Below, piece by piece: positions 53,540 to 61,744 of a stretch of 64,000 nt of DNA. The stretch is from assembly GCA_025454525.1 (NCBI GenBank), contig JALOOG010000005.1, forward strand, positions 1-64,000, in the 5' to 3' direction. Numbering within the stretch: the stretch's first letter is position 1; every line of letters begins with the position of its first letter. The position numbers and the translations under genes are program-made. Origin of the DNA: Anaerolineae bacterium. Lineage in GTDB: Bacteria; Chloroflexota; Anaerolineae; Aggregatilineales; Phototrophicaceae. The notes beneath the pieces are model-generated. The model was not told the DNA's origin, ran no database searches, and saw nothing but the letters and a program-made list of their open reading frames with translations.

Positions 53540-54064
53540 ATGACACGGACAGTACGCAATTGGATTTTTTTAGCGATCGTAATCGGCTTAGTCTTGCTGA
53601 TCGATCAAGTCAGCAAAACGTGGATCATTCAAAATTTGATGTTGTATGAGTCGCGCCAACCGATTCCCGCGCTCTATCCGTTTTTCCAGCTCACCCGTAG
53701 CTTTAACACTGGGGCCGCCTTCGGATTTTTACCTCATGCCAGCGATATCTTTTTGATTGTGGCCGTGGCTGTGGTGATCGGGATGCTCTATTTTTACCCA
53801 CGCTTGCCCACCGACGCACACATCGGACGACTCGCGATCGGCTTGATTTGTGGCGGGGCGCTTGGTAATGCGATTGATCGCTTGCGTTATGACCATGTGA
53901 TCGATTTTATCCACTATCAGATCCCGGGCTTGCTCTCCAACGTGTCCAACCTTGCCGATCATGCGATCGTCTTAGGTGTGATCTTGATGTTATTGGACAC
54001 TTGGCGGATCGAGCGTCGTGAGAAACAGGCTATTCCCACACACCAAGACGAAATCTCAATATAA
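53540..54064 (+). CDS. lspA: lipoprotein signal peptidase (signal peptidase II)
   Basis: A 174-aa aspartyl protease with four TM helices that cleaves prolipoproteins at the lipid-modified Cys. Catalytic D113 (GNAIDRLRYDHVIDFIH) and D140 (SNLADHAIVLG) and the NTGAAFGFL motif (56-64) are present. Start ATG at 53540 is chosen because GGAGG lies at 53531-53535; a longer reading to 53459 has no SD. Four lipobox-type lipoproteins lie within the next 3 kb. It is downstream of the shared promoter module and short ORF. Confidence 0.94.
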   Translation: MTRTVRNWIFLAIVIGLVLLIDQVSKTWIIQNLMLYESRQPIPALYPFFQLTRSFNTGAAFGFLPHASDIFLIVAVAVVIGMLYFYPRLPTDAHIGRLAIGLICGGALGNAIDRLRYDHVIDFIHYQIPGLLSNVSNLADHAIVLGVILMLLDTWRIERREKQAIPTHQDEISI

Positions 54065-54104
54065 TAGTGATTAGACCATTCATGACACTAGGAAAGGAAC
54101 ACCC

Positions 54105-54656
54105 ATGTTAAAACAAGCTTTATTGATCGCGTTACTCGCATTATTATTAGCGGCCGGATGCCAAGGCGGCTCACCTGCTGGCACCGATAACGACTCGAAT
54201 GATGCGGCCGCGGTTCAACAATTTTTTCCGCAAATTTCTGGTTATCAATCTGCTTCGGTGGGGGATATTGCCCAAAGTATCGCGGTTGTGGCCGGCGGCG
54301 CATCCTTAGCGACTGGCAACGTCTTAGGCGCAGCTTCGATTGAACGCCTCAACACCTTACGCGCTTGTCTTGAGGGAGTCGGGGCGGTCGATGCCCGCGT
54401 TTATACCCAAGTTTCGCTGACTCCGGTAGTCGGGATGTTGGTCTTGGTTAATCGGGAGCGAGTCGCTGCGAATCTGTTAAGCTGTACCTTAGGGCGTGCC
54501 GGCCCACGCGCACAAGGGGCAACTGACCCGCAACCTTGCGCCGGATCGGGATCGTTCACCGCTGAAGGCAACACCTTCGATTATTTCTATGTCGCTAGTG
54601 ATACCGATCTATGCACCAAACTTGAGGCAGGGTTCGCCAGTTATCCGCGTCCCTGA
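54105..54656 (+). CDS. putative lipoprotein of unknown function
   Basis: A 183-aa protein with a type II signal peptide: lipobox LAAGC, lipidated Cys at position 19, followed by a Gly/Ser/Asp-rich linker. The mature domain has five further cysteines and begins VQQFFPQISGYQ; no known domain recognised. SD AAAGGA at 54093-54098. 40 bp after lspA on the same strand, so the peptidase and a substrate may be co-transcribed. Ends before the bidirectional hairpin 54669-54693. Confidence 0.8.
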   Translation: MLKQALLIALLALLLAAGCQGGSPAGTDNDSNDAAAVQQFFPQISGYQSASVGDIAQSIAVVAGGASLATGNVLGAASIERLNTLRACLEGVGAVDARVYTQVSLTPVVGMLVLVNRERVAANLLSCTLGRAGPRAQGATDPQPCAGSGSFTAEGNTFDYFYVASDTDLCTKLEAGFASYPRP

Positions 54657-54668
54657 GTGATCTGGCTT

Positions 54669-54693
54669 GGGCGTGATCACTCCGATCACGCCC
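54669..54693. terminator. bidirectional terminator
   Basis: Perfect 10-bp stem GGGCGTGATC/GATCACGCCC with loop ACTCC between the convergent lipoprotein genes. Confidence 0.8.
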
Positions 54694-54695
54694 AT

Positions 54696-55460
54696 TCAGT
54701 AGGGGCCAAACGCATCCCCATTATCAAACAGGATAAACACCTGTCCCACCGTCACATCCAAAAACAGCGATCCGCCCTCAAACCGTTGCACATTCAGATC
54801 GGCCACTTGTTCCGGGGTAGTTGCAAACCCTAACGCCTCGCGCACCTCGTTATTAGACCAAGCCAAGGCGAACATCTCTACAGGCACGCGCAACCCTTCC
54901 GGTGGCGTAACCGTCAACGGGAGCGGGATCAATCCTGTGTTATCGAAGTACCAATATTTTCCGGCGCTGATGCTCCCCGGTGTGATCGCCCATACTTCAT
55001 TTGAATCGTTGCGCCGATACATCACGCCACGCTCAAAGATCTGTACACTAGACGCAAAGCCGAATCGCGCTTGCAACGCACAACCCACCCGCCGAGCGAC
55101 CGACGGATTACTACGCCACCCGTCCCCAAACGCCGCATCAAAGGGGATCACGCAGGTCGTGTCGTTGGTTGGGGCAGAGACCAATCCGGGGTCTTGGAAC
55201 GGTACGCTATTTGAATTGATCGCCGCGCCGATAAACACCCCGACATATGGCGTAGCTGTCGGAGTTGGAGTCGGGGGGATCGCGGTCGGGGGTTGAGGTT
55301 GCGCCCGACGTGTTCCCTCCAGTTGGGCGCGATCCGGAGTCGGAGGGATCTCCACCGTAGCCAATTGTTTAAGCGCAACGATCGGCGCAGTAGGTGTCAC
55401 CTCCGCTATAGAAGTACATCCCACAGACAGGAGCAGCAGCAGCCAAATCCACCGCTTCAT
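54696..55460 (-). CDS. putative lipoprotein with Pro/Thr linker
   Basis: A 254-aa protein with lipobox LSVGC (Cys 15), then a Pro/Thr-rich spacer (PPTAIPPTPTPTATPY, up to about residue 72) and a globular extracellular domain (AAFGDGWRSNPSVARRVGC, QIFERGVMYRR, VWAITPG, VGQVFILFDNGDAFG). The central part resembles repeats that occur in cell-wall-associated proteins of this phylum, but I cannot name the domain. Overlaps the Nudix gene by 4 bp. Confidence 0.8.
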   Translation of the reverse strand: MKRWIWLLLLLSVGCTSIAEVTPTAPIVALKQLATVEIPPTPDRAQLEGTRRAQPQPPTAIPPTPTPTATPYVGVFIGAAINSNSVPFQDPGLVSAPTNDTTCVIPFDAAFGDGWRSNPSVARRVGCALQARFGFASSVQIFERGVMYRRNDSNEVWAITPGSISAGKYWYFDNTGLIPLPLTVTPPEGLRVPVEMFALAWSNNEVREALGFATTPEQVADLNVQRFEGGSLFLDVTVGQVFILFDNGDAFGPY

Positions 55461-55987
55461 AATGCAGATTGGCGCGCCACTTGTAAGAGGCCGATGATCG
55501 TCTTGGCATCAATGATCTCTTGCCGTGCGATCATCGCCAACGCTTCCTCAAACGGGACGCGCAACACCTCTAAAAATTCATCATGATCTTGACTCAACTT
55601 AGAGGCTTCTAGCTCTGTCGCTAGGTAGAGATGGATATATTCAGAGGTGTAAGCGGGTGAATTAAAAAATCCCCCTAACGCCTGCATTTTACCGGGTTTA
55701 TAGCCAATCTCTTCCTGTAATTCACGTTGGGCGCATTCTTCCGGCGGTTCATCCGCTCCCAACACCCCCGCGGGCAATTCCACTGTGATCCGCCCCGCTC
55801 CGATCCGAAATTGACGCACCAAAAACACCTGACGCGCCTCATCTAACGCCACGATCGCCACAGCGCCGGGGTGTTTGATCACTTCGCGTTTGCTGTGTTG
55901 TCCGTCCGGTAAGATGACCTCATGGACATAGAGATTCACGATCCGCCCGTTATAGATGCTGCGTGTACCGACGATTTTTTCTTCCAT
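55457..55987 (-). CDS. Nudix hydrolase, ADP-ribose pyrophosphatase type
   Basis: A 176-aa enzyme. The Nudix box is complete: G-x5-E-x7-RELQEEIGY beginning at AGVLGADEPPEECAQ. FLVRQFRIGAGRITVELPAG upstream and GGFFNSPAYTSEYIHLYLA downstream fit ADP-ribose pyrophosphatases, which clear ADP-ribose and similar dinucleotide sugars. Cytoplasmic, full length. Translationally coupled to the lipoprotein gene (ATGA). Confidence 0.9.
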   Translation of the reverse strand: MEEKIVGTRSIYNGRIVNLYVHEVILPDGQHSKREVIKHPGAVAIVALDEARQVFLVRQFRIGAGRITVELPAGVLGADEPPEECAQRELQEEIGYKPGKMQALGGFFNSPAYTSEYIHLYLATELEASKLSQDHDEFLEVLRVPFEEALAMIARQEIIDAKTIIGLLQVARQSAL

Positions 55988-56002
55988 AACTTCTCGCTTA
56001 TT

Positions 56003-56033
56003 AAAAAAGGGCGATCCGGGTGGGATCGCCCTT
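56003..56033 (-). terminator. Rho-independent terminator of the LysM gene
   Basis: On the minus strand GGGCGATCC, 5-nt loop, GGATCGCCC, extended by two A-T pairs and followed by a T-run (complement of A-run 56003-56008). Confidence 0.85.
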
Positions 56034-56058
56034 ATCAGTCGTGTTTACGACGCACCGA

Positions 56059-57030
56059 TCACGGGATGATCAGGGTCTGATTAAAGTAGATCAAGTTCAC
56101 ATTGGTGATATTGTTGGCCGCAGCAATATCGCGGATCGGCACATTGTAGCGCAATGAGATCTGGAATAGCGTTTCGCCTTGTTCGACCACATGCGTAATC
56201 CCGCCAGCACTCCCGCCTGTGCCTGTTCCACCTGTCCCCGGTGACCCGGCCGCAACTTGCGTCGGGATCGTGGTCGCAGGCGGTCTGACTCCGGTCGTAC
56301 CACAGCCGGGAATGGTCAAGCGTTGACCGACCAAGATCAATTCAGGGTTAGCGACACCACTGGCTAACGCAATATCGCGAATCCCCACTCCATATAACAA
56401 CGACAAGCGGAATAAGTTTTCACCCGCCCGTACTTCATGCACACAATCGTTCCCGCTTAAAACTGGCCCGCCTCCAACCCCCGGCGTAAGGCTAGGACTC
56501 GGCGCAAGTGTCACCGAGAATGGGGTTTCAGTTTCCGTTGGATCAGCTTGCAAGGTGATCAAAAGAATCGCTTCGGCCGTGGCCGTGAGATCTAAGATCT
56601 CTTGGGTACTCGTGCCGACCAACGCGGTCGCTTGTTCTTCACGCGGGTCAAGGGTTTCAAATTGCGCGATCGCTGGCGCTTCGGTTTCGGTAGGCGTAGC
56701 CGTTTCGGTGGGAAAGATCAAACCATTGACTTCTTCCGGGGTAACTTCTTCCGTTTCAGCAAACGCGCTTTCTTCCGTTTCTTCCGCAGTTTGCGCCGCA
56801 AAATCTGCATCTAATTCGCCCGATACGGTTGGGTCTTCAGTGGGAGTAAAGGTCTCTGAGGGAAAGGGTGAGGGTGTCAATGTCACCGTTTCAGTTGGAG
56901 TCGCGGTCTCGGTAGGCAGATTTTGTGAGACGGGGCGATCAAACTCACCGTATCCGGACAACCAACAACCCGAAATTAAAAAAGCCAGCATCAATACGCC
57001 GATAATTCGCCAAGAACGTGTACGCATCAT
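56059..57030 (-). CDS. LysM-domain lipoprotein
   Basis: A 323-aa lipoprotein: lipobox ISGC with Cys 22, a long Thr/Glu/Pro-rich stalk (about residues 35-195), then two LysM domains: HEVRAGENLFRLSLLYGV with LILVGQRLTIPG, and THVVEQGETLFQISLRYNV with LIYFNQTLIIP, joined by a Gly/Thr-rich linker. LysM binds N-acetylglucosamine polymers, so it probably tethers to peptidoglycan or an external glycan. No hydrolase domain. Monocistronic with a strong terminator. Confidence 0.9.
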   Translation of the reverse strand: MMRTRSWRIIGVLMLAFLISGCWLSGYGEFDRPVSQNLPTETATPTETVTLTPSPFPSETFTPTEDPTVSGELDADFAAQTAEETEESAFAETEEVTPEEVNGLIFPTETATPTETEAPAIAQFETLDPREEQATALVGTSTQEILDLTATAEAILLITLQADPTETETPFSVTLAPSPSLTPGVGGGPVLSGNDCVHEVRAGENLFRLSLLYGVGIRDIALASGVANPELILVGQRLTIPGCGTTGVRPPATTIPTQVAAGSPGTGGTGTGGSAGGITHVVEQGETLFQISLRYNVPIRDIAAANNITNVNLIYFNQTLIIP

Positions 57031-57190
57031 GTCTTGTCCTCGCAGCTTGCCCCGCGCCCAACGGCGCGTTTACAGATCGATTTTAACTAAACCGAAATTA
57101 TCCTAAAGTTTACCCTAAAGGCAAACCTTGTCAATCAATCGGGAGTGATGAACTTGATAAATACTTTAAAATTCACCAAGTTCACATCAG

Positions 57191-57228
57191 TTCCCTTCCT
57201 CAGCGTTGAGGATGGGCTAGGGATGGGG
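57191..57228. repeat. dispersed intergenic repeat, copy B
   Basis: 38 bp matching 40905-40942 in length and pattern (TTCCCT...GTTGAGGATGGG then CTAGGGATGGGG). It stands alone in the 246-bp gap between the LysM and ABC-2-like genes; the flanks do not extend the match. Confidence 0.55.
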
Positions 57229-57276
57229 CGCACTCCCAATCAACCTACCTTACCCGATTCTCTTAAAACGCACAAC

Positions 57277-58107
57277 TCAGTCGTGATCTAACTCACGTAA
57301 AGTTAAACCGATCATCAACCCGATCACGATCAACGGTGCGATCAACGGTAAGATAATTTCTACCACCAAGCGCGCAATCACCGTTAACGCGATCATACGG
57401 GGCATGTTAACCAGCAAGAAGTAGAAGATCACCAAGACTAAGGTAGACATTGCGGCCGCACTCCGCCCCGGAGTCACCTTGCCCACATAAATTCCGATCG
57501 CGACCACCATAAACGTTTCTAGCGGAATCCGAAAGATCGATGCCCCTAATGAGGCAATCACTAACAATTGTGGCATGATCCCGAACTCTTGTGGCAGATA
57601 CAAATTCAGATACATCAAGATCAACGTAGGCAATTGCGTTAAGGCCACAATGCTAATCAAGATCGTGATCCCCTCACTTTGTTTCCACAGCACCCCGGCG
57701 ATCTTGCTTAACAAGATCTGTAAACGCGGCTTTGGGGTCATCAATAAGAGCGTTAAGGTGCTGTTTTCAACCTCATTCACCATGGAGCGACTTGAATCGG
57801 TGGCCAAGCCATACAACACCATCCCATAATAATACAACGCGGGAAACAAGACCCCCACCGACACAATCACCAACGGCAAGATGATCGTGAATAAAAATGG
57901 TAACGGCGCGGTGAGCAGCACGATCCCACACTGCACAAAATACCAAGTGAGAATCGGCTCAAATTGCGGAGTCATCACTCGCCAATAGACCCCCAACTGG
58001 CGACGCACGATCGGATCCGTGCGCCGCGCCCAAGCGGGATAATTTTGATCGATCTCGTAACGGGCGCTTAGAATCTGTCGGATCAATTGCGTAGCGGTCG
58101 TTTGCAT
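57277..58107 (-). CDS. ABC-2-like polytopic membrane protein
   Basis: A 276-aa protein with about six TM segments (for example GIVLLTAPLPFLFTIILPLVIVSV and LLVIASLGASIFRIPLETFM). Between TM2 and TM3 the segment VNEVENSTLTLLLMTPKPRLQILLSKIAG resembles the E-x-G-T/S-x-E-x-LLxTPxxRxxIxxxK region of ABC-2 permease subunits. No ATPase gene is adjacent, so export of a compound through an ABC transporter is only suggested. 55 bp downstream of the glycoside hydrolase. Confidence 0.65.
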   Translation of the reverse strand: MQTTATQLIRQILSARYEIDQNYPAWARRTDPIVRRQLGVYWRVMTPQFEPILTWYFVQCGIVLLTAPLPFLFTIILPLVIVSVGVLFPALYYYGMVLYGLATDSSRSMVNEVENSTLTLLLMTPKPRLQILLSKIAGVLWKQSEGITILISIVALTQLPTLILMYLNLYLPQEFGIMPQLLVIASLGASIFRIPLETFMVVAIGIYVGKVTPGRSAAAMSTLVLVIFYFLLVNMPRMIALTVIARLVVEIILPLIAPLIVIGLMIGLTLRELDHD

Positions 58108-58162
58108 AATGCGCCTCTTTCCAATGTTCTAAAAAATGTTTTTGTTCGGGAAACGTCACTTT

Positions 58163-60187
58163 CTACTCAACCACAGTAGCGATCTGTGGGCTAAGTTGCA
58201 CATTTTGCGACCAATTTCCCGCTAAATCTTGCACCCAGATGTCAAACTCATAGCGCGATCCAGATATTCCGGTAAAAGTTGCACTGGTCTGATCGGTCTC
58301 TAACCAAGCGCGCCACGCCCCCCCATTTTCCCGTACCCAGATGATATATTGCGCGATCCCGCTGTTATCTTCACCGCTCCATGTCACCGTAAACATCGCG
58401 GGACTGACTTCTGGCAATGGCGCTAGTTGCGCGGTCGGCGGACGTTGATCACTCAACGGGTTATCGGTGGGACGGACTGGCAATTGGATCGCCCCCGGAG
58501 TCGGCACGATGATCGGCGCGGGCGGCTCATACACCAATGCGCTGATATTAAAATCGATCGCTAACGGGGTGATCTCCGTGTCACGCTGTTCGATCAAAAT
58601 ATACGGTGTCCCCCCGATCGCCGTGTCCGCACCAAAGGGCGGTTCAGGATGATCATCCGGATCGGCGGCCGGTAACAGCAACGTATACACCCCCTCCGCA
58701 TCGGGTGTGATGATGACCGTAGAGTCGAGATTGATCAGTTGAGCGTTACGCCCTTCGGCCGTCAAGGCTAACTCTACCGGGTTTAATTTCTGACTCCACA
58801 TCACCACCACTCGCTCATCGCGTTCTAAACGTCGAAATTCGATCACCACTGCTTCCGGTGTGATCTCAAGGTATTTGCCGCGTGCGAACGGTTCTCGAAA
58901 CACTTGCGCCAACAGTCGATACGCTAGGGCGGATCGGCGCGGCGTGCCGGGTTGGGGATGCTGTGCAAAACACACCGATGACGACAAATTACGGAACATA
59001 CCATGAGCATCACCCCAACAGGCCGCCCCTTCACGACATAATCTCCCGTCATGCGGTGGAAAATTCGTGCCGGGCGGTTGATCGCCACAATCATCATACA
59101 ATTGATGAAAGATGATCACGTCCGCGCCTTCGGCCCACGCATAAACCGCCGATTGGATAAAAAAGCGCGCTTGTTGATCTTGCGTGGCGCGTTTTTGGCG
59201 CAAAGGTTGCCCGTCGGCATCCGTGGCCCATGTGGGGCCGGGGTAATCATCCCACACCGGCACCCCGGTCTCATTTACCCAGATTGGACGATCAAGGTTA
59301 TAAGCGATCAAGGTCTGCTTGACCCAACGCACTAACCAACCCGTGCGCCAGGGACTCGCATAACTGTGGAGGGCGACGATGTCCATATACCAGTTAAATT
59401 CTTCGCGAAACGGATCATTAATGTAGATTGCCAAGACTCGCGCCAACCAATTGTCCGGAGTACCGAATAACAAGCCCCCAAACATCACTTGTGTTTCGGC
59501 ATCGGCATGATGTGCGGCTAAATACGCCACTTTCAGCAACCGAGCATAATCGCGGATCGTGCCGCTCCAAAAGTTGGTGTAATCCGGTTCATTCCAGATT
59601 TCCCAAACGCTTACGCCTTGCCCGGCGGGGAATAAACCTTGCTCTGCCAACACCCCGCCCGGTTTATAGCGATTGACCACCTCAAACACAAAACCGGCCC
59701 AATAATTTTCCGGATTAATCGCTTTGCCTTCAGCCGGCATATCCGATCCATCGGCAAAAATCGGCAAGTCCATCCCCTGAATCCGACCTTCATCCGCCCG
59801 AAACGCCGGACGACCTAATAAGATCGCATTGATCGAAAACCCATAGCGCAGATCATCGGCGATCTGAATATCAAACCGTTCCCAATCGTAGACTCCCGGC
59901 TCTGTCTCAATCCGATCCCAGTAAATCGGGTAACGATTCCATTGCGCGCCCAAGGCCAAGGCTTGCTGATAGCGTGCCGGACTTGTGCCACCTTCCGGCG
60001 CGCTAATGTGTGCAATACCGAGTCGTTGCGACTGACTCCCCGTCGGAGTTGGCGGTATGGGCTGCTGTGAGGTCATCAACGCTACATTCGATCCCTCATA
60101 GTGAGGTGAGGCATTAGGGCCAGGATTGCCCAAAATGATCCCACCCGTCAAGATAAATAGCATGATCAATACGACAATCCGGCTCAT
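58163..60187 (-). CDS. secreted glycoside hydrolase-like protein (clan GH-A, GH39-like) with C-terminal Fn3-like domain
   Basis: A 674-aa exported protein (signal peptide at 1-20, Pro/Thr spacer). The TIM-barrel domain spans about 55-400: NRYPIYWDRIE, the acid/base motif WEIWNEPDYTNFW (E200), IVALHSYASPW and the nucleophile motif IWVNETGVP (E306), as in retaining clan GH-A enzymes. A beta domain follows, then a Pro-rich linker (about 555-590) and a fibronectin-III-like domain (FTVTWSGEDNSGIAQYIIWVR, SRYEFDIWVQDLAGNWS). Probably degrades an external polysaccharide; the substrate cannot be told from sequence. Confidence 0.82.
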   Translation of the reverse strand: MSRIVVLIMLFILTGGIILGNPGPNASPHYEGSNVALMTSQQPIPPTPTGSQSQRLGIAHISAPEGGTSPARYQQALALGAQWNRYPIYWDRIETEPGVYDWERFDIQIADDLRYGFSINAILLGRPAFRADEGRIQGMDLPIFADGSDMPAEGKAINPENYWAGFVFEVVNRYKPGGVLAEQGLFPAGQGVSVWEIWNEPDYTNFWSGTIRDYARLLKVAYLAAHHADAETQVMFGGLLFGTPDNWLARVLAIYINDPFREEFNWYMDIVALHSYASPWRTGWLVRWVKQTLIAYNLDRPIWVNETGVPVWDDYPGPTWATDADGQPLRQKRATQDQQARFFIQSAVYAWAEGADVIIFHQLYDDCGDQPPGTNFPPHDGRLCREGAACWGDAHGMFRNLSSSVCFAQHPQPGTPRRSALAYRLLAQVFREPFARGKYLEITPEAVVIEFRRLERDERVVVMWSQKLNPVELALTAEGRNAQLINLDSTVIITPDAEGVYTLLLPAADPDDHPEPPFGADTAIGGTPYILIEQRDTEITPLAIDFNISALVYEPPAPIIVPTPGAIQLPVRPTDNPLSDQRPPTAQLAPLPEVSPAMFTVTWSGEDNSGIAQYIIWVRENGGAWRAWLETDQTSATFTGISGSRYEFDIWVQDLAGNWSQNVQLSPQIATVVE

Positions 60188-60251
60188 TCAACATCCATGT
60201 TTAACCATTTAAATAATCCGAAATCTTACCATACTTGGCAATTTTGAGGTG

Positions 60252-61037
60252 TTAACTAATTTCATTTAAAAAATCCAACACGGCACGGGTAAAGAGTTCG
60301 GTATGGGTGCTAATCAAGAAGTGACCGCCGTTTTCAAACACCTTCCAGCGTGCATCAGGAATCTGTTCTGCCAGTAAACGCGAATACGCGATCGGTACTG
60401 CCTTATCTTGATCCCCGGCCATCACTAACGTAGGGATGCTCAATTCGCCCAACCATGATCGACTATCAAAAGCGGTCAAGGCCGCGCAAGCCTTGATCAT
60501 CAAGGAGGTGTCATTCGAGGCCATGAGATCGATCAAACGTTGGGCATCATCGGCGTTAGCCGCGCTCCCACCATCCGATTTAACCACCGTTGCGGCTAAT
60601 CGGCGTAATCCCATCACCCGGAGTAACCCTTGTGTCAACCACCAACTCATGTAATCACCCACGCTGATAAAATTGCGCGCAAACGTACATGACAGCACTA
60701 ATGAACGCACTTTGGCCGGATACCCTCGCGCCAATTCTTGCGCCACGGCCCCACCCATTGAATAACCGAGAACATGCGTGCGTTCGATCTGGAGCGCGTC
60801 TAATAACGCTGCCATATCCGCACCGAATTGTGACAAGGCGTTATCCCCCGGCAGCGCCCCGGTTTTGCCATGCAATCGTAGATCCGGCACAATCACCCGA
60901 TAATGTTCAGCAAATACGGGGATCACCTTGCGATACATTCCACCTGTCACCATTAAACCATGAATCAGCAGCAGTGGATCGCCCGCGCCGTATTCTTCAA
61001 CATAGAGTCCGCCATATTTAAGGCCTTGTGACATCAT
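60252..61037 (-). CDS. alpha/beta-fold hydrolase
   Basis: A 261-aa cytoplasmic hydrolase. LLIHGL oxyanion region, nucleophile S93 in GYSMGG, acid in VMAGDQDKAVP and His in ENGGHFLIST; a cap domain lies between. These fit the esterase, C-C hydrolase or haloperoxidase-like branch; substrate unknown. ATG at 61037 or 61034 with AAGGTG upstream. Monocistronic. Confidence 0.88.
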   Translation of the reverse strand: MMSQGLKYGGLYVEEYGAGDPLLLIHGLMVTGGMYRKVIPVFAEHYRVIVPDLRLHGKTGALPGDNALSQFGADMAALLDALQIERTHVLGYSMGGAVAQELARGYPAKVRSLVLSCTFARNFISVGDYMSWWLTQGLLRVMGLRRLAATVVKSDGGSAANADDAQRLIDLMASNDTSLMIKACAALTAFDSRSWLGELSIPTLVMAGDQDKAVPIAYSRLLAEQIPDARWKVFENGGHFLISTHTELFTRAVLDFLNEIS

Positions 61038-61144
61038 GATTCACCTTCCTTTATTATTCCTTCAAATCGTTCTCAATAACCTCAAAAAATTATCTCATCA
61101 ATGGCAACCGATCCACGAATCCTACACGAGTTGATTTCTTTTTC

Positions 61145-61262
61145 TATGTATAGAGTAGAGTTAGGGATGAGGTTTAACAGTTCATAACGACTCTTTCTCA
61201 CCGTTTTCAGTGTCAAAGCTTTTAAGGGAAACTTTCTTGTATCGACTTCTCCTAAGTTTATC
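61145..61262. repeat. dispersed intergenic repeat, copy C (partial)
   Basis: GTTAGGGATGAGG at 61160-61172 matches the 3-prime end of copies A and B. The following blocks (TCTTTCTC, AAAGCTTTTAA, GTATC, AAGTTTA) occur in the same order and orientation as in copy A at 40943-41048. It lies between the hydrolase gene and the short ORFs, in a 707-bp gap. Confidence 0.45.
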
Positions 61263-61339
61263 TACTTTGCGAATACACCACCATGAGACAGCCGAATTTA
61301 ATAGGGTAATCTAAAAATCACAAGACGATCAAGTTCGTT

Positions 61340-61447
61340 CTAAACTCGTTGATTGCGTATGGCGGCGGTAGTAGCGGCTAAGACCAAAAAAAGATTCGGC
61401 GACAGCGGCAACGTCGTTAGAGGGATCGTAAGATTAAAAAGGTGCAT
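61340..61447 (-). CDS. 35-aa short ORF downstream of promoter module copy 2
   Basis: ATG at 61447, stop TAG. Peptide MHLFNLTIPLTTLPLSPNLF followed by an Ala/Thr-rich basic end (IRNQRV). It overlaps the 23-aa ORF by 14 bp and has only a weak SD. Its order of residues resembles the 43-aa ORF at 53368-53499, and the DNA shares GCCGC and CTTTTT blocks with that locus. It may be a real small gene or an RNA. Confidence 0.3.
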   Translation of the reverse strand: MHLFNLTIPLTTLPLSPNLFLVLAATTAAIRNQRV

Positions 61448-61505
61448 TTCTCAAAGTTAAAAGCAAACACGAAATCGCAAAAACAAGCTCAAACGGCACG
61501 ATCAT
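61434..61505 (-). CDS. 23-aa short ORF with strong SD
   Basis: ATG at 61505 preceded by AAGGAG at exactly 6-nt spacing, about 33 nt after the predicted start of the promoter module. The peptide (MIVPFELVFAISCLLLTL then five residues) is mostly a hydrophobic helix, like known bacterial small membrane proteins or leader peptides. Confidence 0.4.
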   Translation of the reverse strand: MIVPFELVFAISCLLLTLRNAPF

Positions 61506-61537
61506 CTGAAACTCCTTAGGGTGATCACGGTCATGTT

Positions 61538-61585
61538 AAATGGATGATAGCACAAATGAGCGAAAAAATCGTAACAAATGTTACG
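61538..61585 (-). promoter_or_regulatory. shared 48-nt promoter module, copy 2
   Basis: Reading the minus strand from 61585: CGTAACA, two bases, TGTTACG (a perfect 7-2-7 palindrome, 61585-61570), then ATTTTTTCGCTCA and TGTGCTATCAT. 39/48 identical to 53271-53318 without gaps. Points towards the 23-aa ORF. Confidence 0.6.
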
Positions 61586-61744
61586 TTTTTCCACCGATGT
61601 CTTTTAAAGCGATTATCCTGCCGAACTTAATACACCCTCGAAAACGGATCACATTCGTCATTCGCTATCAAAACAGATCTAATATGGAAGACACTTTTAT
61701 GCGACCCCCTACTTCTCAGCAGAGGGCCGATCCGTTACGAGGAG

